The notes under the pieces are model-generated. The model worked only from the letters and a program-made list of their open reading frames with translations, was not told where the DNA came from and did no database searches. DNA of 64,000 nucleotides from an uncultured Collinsella sp. GTDB taxonomy: Bacteria; Actinomycetota; Coriobacteriia; Coriobacteriales; Coriobacteriaceae. The stretch is from positions 1 to 64,000 of the forward strand of contig CAUESV010000012.1 in assembly GCA_959020715.1 (NCBI GenBank), read 5' to 3'. Positions 60,070 through 64,000 of the stretch are shown here, one piece after another (position 1 is the first letter of the stretch; each line of letters opens with the position of its first letter). Position numbers and translations under genes: made by a program.

Positions 60070-61285
60070 GGGTATCGACCTCCTTCGCCGAGCCTCGGCC
60101 ATCCGCGCCCGCCATAGCGCCGCTGCAAGAAGCGCCGCCCCGTTCGTCGGGTTCAGCTTCGCCCGATGCACCTTCCGCCCGAAGCGCGCGGCTGAACGCC
60201 ATCGCAAGCCGGGCATTCTCCTTGCGCGTGCGCACCGCGACGCGGCACCAGAAACGGGACAGTACCGAAAACGAGTCGCACGTGCGGACCAAAACCCCCT
60301 GTTTATACAGGCGCTCGGGGATGTCTTTCGCCGGCGTGCGGACTAAAAGGAAGTTCGCATCCGACGGCACGACGGAAAGCCCGAGCGAGCAGAGCTCGTG
60401 GGAAAGCCACGCTCGCTCGCCCGCCAATACATCGCGCGTGCGCGAGACGTATTCAACGTCTTCCAGGGCGGCGATGCCCGCGGCCTCGGCGACCGAGGAG
60501 ACGGGCCACGCCTGCCCCGCCCGGCGAATCCCCTCGATGAGTTGGGCGTTTCCGCTGATCAGATATCCCAACCGCAACCCCGCCATTCCGTAGAGCTTGG
60601 TGAACGCGGAGAGCACGGCCACATGGCGCGAACACGCGGCACGTGCGGCCACGCTCCTTTCGCGGGCGTCGGGCGCAAATCCGAGGAAGCACTCGTCCAC
60701 GACGAGCAGCGCGCCCACCTGCTCGCAGCGGCAAGCCGCGGCATAGATCACGCTGGGGTCGACGAGGCGCCCCGTCGGGTTGTTCGGATTGCAGAGGTAC
60801 GCCACGTCTCCCGGCCCCTCGATCGCGCGGGCGAAGGAGGCGGGCACGTCGAAGTCGTCCGCTTCGGAGAGCGGGAACTCCTGCACGCATGCACCGTAGT
60901 ACGATGCCGCCTCCGCATATTCAGAGAACGTCGGCGCACACACGACGATGCGTTTCGGGCGCACCGCCGCGGCGAGTCGCCAAATGATGTCGGATGCGCC
61001 CGCGCCGCAGACGATAGTATCTTCGGGAATGCCCTGGGCACGCGCTAGGGCGCGAACGAGGGCGAGGCTTTCCCTATCGGGGTAGGCGTCAATTCGAGAA
61101 AGCGCCTTGCAAGCTGCGGCGACGGCGCGCGGCGAGGGGCCTGCCGGATTCACGTTCACCGAGAAGTCAATGAGGTCGGAGGCGCCCCCCTCGCAAGCGA
61201 TACCGAGCGATTGCGTACTACCCCCATGCGCACGGGCGCGCAGGATTCCCCCGGCAGCCCAGGGCGCGACGTGGTCTTCCCTCAT
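60062..61285 (-). CDS. cobD: CobD-like aminotransferase-fold threonine-phosphate decarboxylase
   Basis: A 407-residue PLP enzyme placed in the cobalamin operon, where it would make the aminopropanol phosphate arm. Start 61285 overlaps cbiB by ATGA. Landmarks: GIACEGGASDLIDFSVNVNP, GAGASDIIWRLAAAV, VAYLCNPNNPTGRLV, LVVDECFLGFAPDAR, and LSAFTKLYGMAGLRLGYLIS with the PLP Lys. HisC-like aminotransferase activity cannot be excluded from sequence alone. The C-terminal 30 residues are a Gly/Ala/Glu-rich extension that overlaps the cobQ start by eight bases. Confidence 0.88.
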   Translation of the reverse strand: MREDHVAPWAAGGILRARAHGGSTQSLGIACEGGASDLIDFSVNVNPAGPSPRAVAAACKALSRIDAYPDRESLALVRALARAQGIPEDTIVCGAGASDIIWRLAAAVRPKRIVVCAPTFSEYAEAASYYGACVQEFPLSEADDFDVPASFARAIEGPGDVAYLCNPNNPTGRLVDPSVIYAAACRCEQVGALLVVDECFLGFAPDARERSVAARAACSRHVAVLSAFTKLYGMAGLRLGYLISGNAQLIEGIRRAGQAWPVSSVAEAAGIAALEDVEYVSRTRDVLAGERAWLSHELCSLGLSVVPSDANFLLVRTPAKDIPERLYKQGVLVRTCDSFSVLSRFWCRVAVRTRKENARLAMAFSRALRAEGASGEAEPDERGGASCSGAMAGADGRGSAKEVDTRG

Positions 61286-62256
61286 GCCATCGCCCCCACG
61301 GCGAGCACGATCGCCGCACGCGCGGCACCGAAGACGACGAGCGCGCATACGGACGCGGCGAGCATGAGCCTTGTCGCCCGGGCGATGTCGCCCCACTCGA
61401 TTTCGCGGGACGCGTCGCCTATCGTCGGTTTCTCAACGAGCTTGCCGAAATACACCGCGGGTCCTGCCAGGCGCAGCCCGAGCGCGCCCGCGCACGCTGA
61501 CTCGGTCTGCGCCGCGTTCGGGCTCGCATGGCGACGCCTGTCGCGGCGCCAGATGCGCGCCGCCCCGCGCGCGTCGAGCCCGACGATCGGGCACACGGCG
61601 ATCATCAGCAGGGCCGATAAGCGCGAGGGAATCCAGTTCACCGCATCGTCGAGGCGCGCCGAGGCGCAGCCGAAGTCGATGTAGCGCTCGTTTTTGTAGC
61701 CCACCATGCTGTCGAGCGTGCTCACCGCCTTGTACGCCATACCCAAGGGCGCACCCCCGATCATAAGGTAGAAAAGCGGCGCGATGACACCGTCGCTCGC
61801 GTTCTCCGCCACCGTTTCCACGGCGGCGCGCGCGACGCCGTGCTCGTCGAGAACAGACGTGTCGCGTCCCACGATGAGCCCGACAGCTTCACGCGCCGCG
61901 ACAAGGCCGCCCTTCGAGAACGCGCGGGCCACTGCCAGGCTCTGGCGGCGCAGCTCGCATGCCGCGAGAATCTGATAGCTCGCCCATGCCTCGGCCACGA
62001 AGCGCAAGCCGGAGTGAACCATGCCGCAAAGATGCAGGATTCCCCAGGTCAAAAGCCCACACGCAAGCGGAAGCGCCACGGCGAGCACAAGCCCTGCGGC
62101 GCGCTTACCCGCGGACGTTTGCGGGAATGCGCCCCGCAGGCGGCCTTCGGCCCACGTGATCGCGCGCCCCATGGCGACGACGGGATGGGGAAGCCAGCGC
62201 GGGTCGCCGAAGACAAGGTCGGCCGCGAACCCGGCGGCGACGGCAAGAATCGTCAT
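61282..62256 (-). CDS. cbiB: Adenosylcobinamide-phosphate synthase
   Basis: Membrane enzyme attaching aminopropanol (phosphate) to adenosylcobyrate. 324 residues with about five hydrophobic segments. Landmarks: FAADLVFGDPRWLPHPVVAM (the conserved DP..HP..), LIVGRDTSVLDEHGVARAAV, ETVAENASDGVIAPLFYLMI, YKAVSTLDSMVGYKNERYID, and a C-terminal membrane helix. ATG 62256 overlaps the upstream stop (TGATG). Also called cobD in the aerobic nomenclature, not to be confused with the aminotransferase-like neighbour. Confidence 0.95.
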   Translation of the reverse strand: MTILAVAAGFAADLVFGDPRWLPHPVVAMGRAITWAEGRLRGAFPQTSAGKRAAGLVLAVALPLACGLLTWGILHLCGMVHSGLRFVAEAWASYQILAACELRRQSLAVARAFSKGGLVAAREAVGLIVGRDTSVLDEHGVARAAVETVAENASDGVIAPLFYLMIGGAPLGMAYKAVSTLDSMVGYKNERYIDFGCASARLDDAVNWIPSRLSALLMIAVCPIVGLDARGAARIWRRDRRRHASPNAAQTESACAGALGLRLAGPAVYFGKLVEKPTIGDASREIEWGDIARATRLMLAASVCALVVFGAARAAIVLAVGAMA

Positions 62257-63257
62257 CACAGGGCATCGCTCCCCGAAGCGGGGCGAACATCGCGAAGGCA
62301 GCGCCCATCCCAGGTGGCAGCCCATGCGCCGCCCGGCTCGGTATGCACGTCGAAGTATCCCATTGTCGGGACAGCAAGCTCGGAGAGCAGCGCTTTCACG
62401 GTACCCGCGTGAACGACGAAGACGGCGCGACCACTCCCCTGGGCACGCTCCGATTTGCACGCCTCCCGAAACGTCGCGACGACGCGGCGGGTGAAATCGC
62501 TCTTGCCCTCGCCATGCGGGCAGCGCGTCTCGCACCAGGAGTCTACCCAAGCGCGGTAACGCGCATCCTCTTTAAGCTCGGCGGCGCTTCGCCCCTCGAA
62601 GTCGCCGAAATCCATCTCGCGCAGACCGGGGCAAGCCATAAGCTCCGCGTTCGGGAAGAGGATGCGCGCCGTCTGGTCGGTGCGGGCCATGCCGCTCGTG
62701 ATAACACGGAACACGTCACGATCGCACGCGAGATCGCGCAAAGCGCGCTCGCCCGCGCTCGACAGGGGCTCGTTGGTACCCGCCCCGCTGTAGCGATGGT
62801 CTTCCGTGCCCGCCGTGGCACCATGGCGCACGAAGACGACTTCCAAAGGCGCGCCCGCGCCCTGCGTCCCTCGAGGCGCATCGGCAAGGTTTCCTTTGAT
62901 GATCTGGGGTATCCCGCACGTCATGCGCACGACGACGTCGGCGCGCGCAGCGAGCGCGCATCCCAGGCGCCCCGCGCGCTCGCGCCATTGGGCGTCTTCC
63001 GCAAGCATGGGGACGACCCCCGAGCCGACCAAGGACAGAATCACTACGTCGAAGCCGATCAGCCGCTCGAGCGCCCGGTCAGCGTCGAGCGCGCGTACGA
63101 GTTCCTCAGCACGGTACGCGACGCGGCCGGCAAAAGCCGCGGGCACGCCGCCCTCCGCAAACCGCGCCGCGTCGACGAAATCGTCCGCCGCGAACCCGAG
63201 CTTTTCGCGCACGAAGGTCCTCTTCCCCGAATGCGCGCCACCTACCACGAGCATCAT
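62256..63257 (-). CDS. Fusion of adenosylcobinamide kinase/guanylyltransferase (CobU) and alpha-ribazole phosphatase (CobC)
   Basis: A 333-residue two-domain protein. Residues 1-150 are CobU/CobP: MLVVGGAHSGKRTFVREKLG (P-loop), GFDVVILSLVGSGVVPMLA (the second core strand), and VRMTCGIPQIIKG. From about 155 a histidine-phosphatase domain begins with EVVFVRHGATAGTEDHRYSG (RHG with the catalytic His), then EPLSSAGERALRDLA, REMDFGDFEGRSAAELK and VVHAGTVKALLSEL. It joins two steps of nucleotide-loop assembly in one chain. ATG 63257 (or 63254) overlaps the cobS stop. Very GC-rich. Confidence 0.88.
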   Translation of the reverse strand: MMLVVGGAHSGKRTFVREKLGFAADDFVDAARFAEGGVPAAFAGRVAYRAEELVRALDADRALERLIGFDVVILSLVGSGVVPMLAEDAQWRERAGRLGCALAARADVVVRMTCGIPQIIKGNLADAPRGTQGAGAPLEVVFVRHGATAGTEDHRYSGAGTNEPLSSAGERALRDLACDRDVFRVITSGMARTDQTARILFPNAELMACPGLREMDFGDFEGRSAAELKEDARYRAWVDSWCETRCPHGEGKSDFTRRVVATFREACKSERAQGSGRAVFVVHAGTVKALLSELAVPTMGYFDVHTEPGGAWAATWDGRCLRDVRPASGSDAL

Positions 63258-64000
63258 AGGAGCATGCCCCCCGCCACCAGCATAGCAAGCATCGCGAGCT
63301 CGGCCCATTGCAGAAACCATCCGGCCAAATCCCCCGTCACCCCGCCGAAGCGGGACAGGGCAACATGGCGGTACCACGCGAGCGCCAAAAGCCCCGCCAC
63401 CGCCATAAGGGCGCCGACGGCCTGAGCGCACGCGACCATCCCTGCAGCCGAAGCCGCAGCGAAAGCGCAAAGCGGCACGACGATCGCCGCGCGCTTCTTC
63501 GCAGGCGAGAGCCCCGCGGCCATGCCATCCGCCCGCGCGGCAGGCCAGCATTCAACGGCGAGCCCCGAAAGCGAGCGGGAGAACACGAGCGAGCACAGAA
63601 GCGCGAGGAACGCCCCCGCCGTAAGCGGCAGCGCGGTGAAAAGGGAAAACTGCAGAATAAGGTACACAACAACACCGATGACCCCGAAGGCGCCCGCCCG
63701 CGGGTCGTGCATGATCTCGAGCTTTCGCTCGCGCGGGGCCCAACTTGCAAGCGCATCGGAGGTGTCGCAGAGCCCGTCTAGGTGGATGCCTCCCGTCACC
63801 GCCACAGGCAGCGCCACGAGCACGGCCGCGACGATGGTCGCAGGCACGCCGAGCAGGTTCGCAACGTGTCCCCACGCCGTCATGAGGAAGCCTTCCGCAA
63901 GGCCCACCAGGGGAAACGCGGCAAGCGCATGGGTTGACCCGAAATCGGTCCAGGCCGATTTCGGGACGGGGATGCGCGAGAACGTTCCGAACGCCGCGCA
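63254..64000 (-). CDS. cobS: Adenosylcobinamide-GDP ribazoletransferase, cut by the window edge
   Basis: Membrane enzyme joining the lower ligand to GDP-cobinamide, the last step of cobalamin synthesis. About 248 residues are present and the frame stays open to the right edge, so the first residues lie outside. Near the edge one reads TFSRIPVPKSAWTDFGS and ALAAFPLVG, the usual CobS beginning, then GGIHLDGLCDTSDALASWAP (the conserved HxDG..D) and HDPRAGAFGVIGVVVYLILQ. Several hydrophobic helices follow. Upstream genes of the operon are not visible. Confidence 0.93.
   Translation of the reverse strand, partial: CAAFGTFSRIPVPKSAWTDFGSTHALAAFPLVGLAEGFLMTAWGHVANLLGVPATIVAAVLVALPVAVTGGIHLDGLCDTSDALASWAPRERKLEIMHDPRAGAFGVIGVVVYLILQFSLFTALPLTAGAFLALLCSLVFSRSLSGLAVECWPAARADGMAAGLSPAKKRAAIVVPLCAFAAASAAGMVACAQAVGALMAVAGLLALAWYRHVALSRFGGVTGDLAGWFLQWAELAMLAMLVAGGMLL

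Overview
The window looks like chromosomal DNA of a Collinsella-type member of the Coriobacteriia (high-GC, Gram-positive gut Actinomycetota). The pointers are GC-rich housekeeping genes, LPxTG surface proteins, a GlgC/GlgD pair of the Gram-positive type, a LoaP-like antiterminator heading an exopolysaccharide operon, and several long palindromic intergenic elements. The genus is inferred from gene content and style, not from a database comparison.

Region 1 (1-11,000, nearly all minus strand) is accessory. It holds an endonuclease-like orphan, tRNA-Val(CAC), a frameshifted DUF3825 gene, a DUF4160 pair, a HEPN/AbiU2-like protein, two near-identical LPxTG surface-protein genes with a RelB/YafQ-type toxin-antitoxin pair between them, a sensor-like protein plus membrane protein pair, and an EEP-family nuclease with an unknown partner. 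Many of these genes are AT-rich next to the core genes.

Region 2 (11,006-24,520, minus strand) is one long exopolysaccharide/capsule operon. It runs from a predicted promoter and structured leader through loaP, an initiating sugar-phosphate transferase, a nucleotide-sugar dehydrogenase, four glycosyltransferases, a radical-SAM/SPASM protein, a Wzy-like polymerase, a Wzx flippase (frameshifted at a homopolymer), a TupA-like ATP-grasp protein and wecB. The EEP nuclease follows wecB after only 17 bases.

Region 3 (24,939-26,547) has tRNA-Ala(GGC), thiamine pyrophosphokinase and a HAD phosphatase. Region 4 (26,571-39,852, plus strand) is a glycogen/maltodextrin locus: glgB, glgP, glgC, glgD, glgA and a GH13-GH77 fusion. 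GlgB and GlgA both end in long Lys/Ala/Thr-rich, histone-H1-like tails that share an RKRT motif, which is the most unusual protein feature of the window. Repeated GGTAAAAC half-sites lie upstream of both glgB and the GH13-GH77 gene.

Region 5 (39,941-56,452) is core: an FmdB-type zinc ribbon, rsmB-fmt-def-priA, gltX, metK, sdaA, an L,D-transpeptidase and a MacA/MacB-type efflux system. Four long inverted repeats and two copies of a 67-bp palindromic element occupy intergenic spaces across regions 3-5. Region 6 (56,541-64,000, minus strand) starts with an IS21 transposase remnant, followed by a very GC-rich, overlapping cobalamin operon (cobS, cobU-cobC fusion, cbiB, cobD-like, cobQ, cobO, cbiC, cobK) cut by the right edge of the window.
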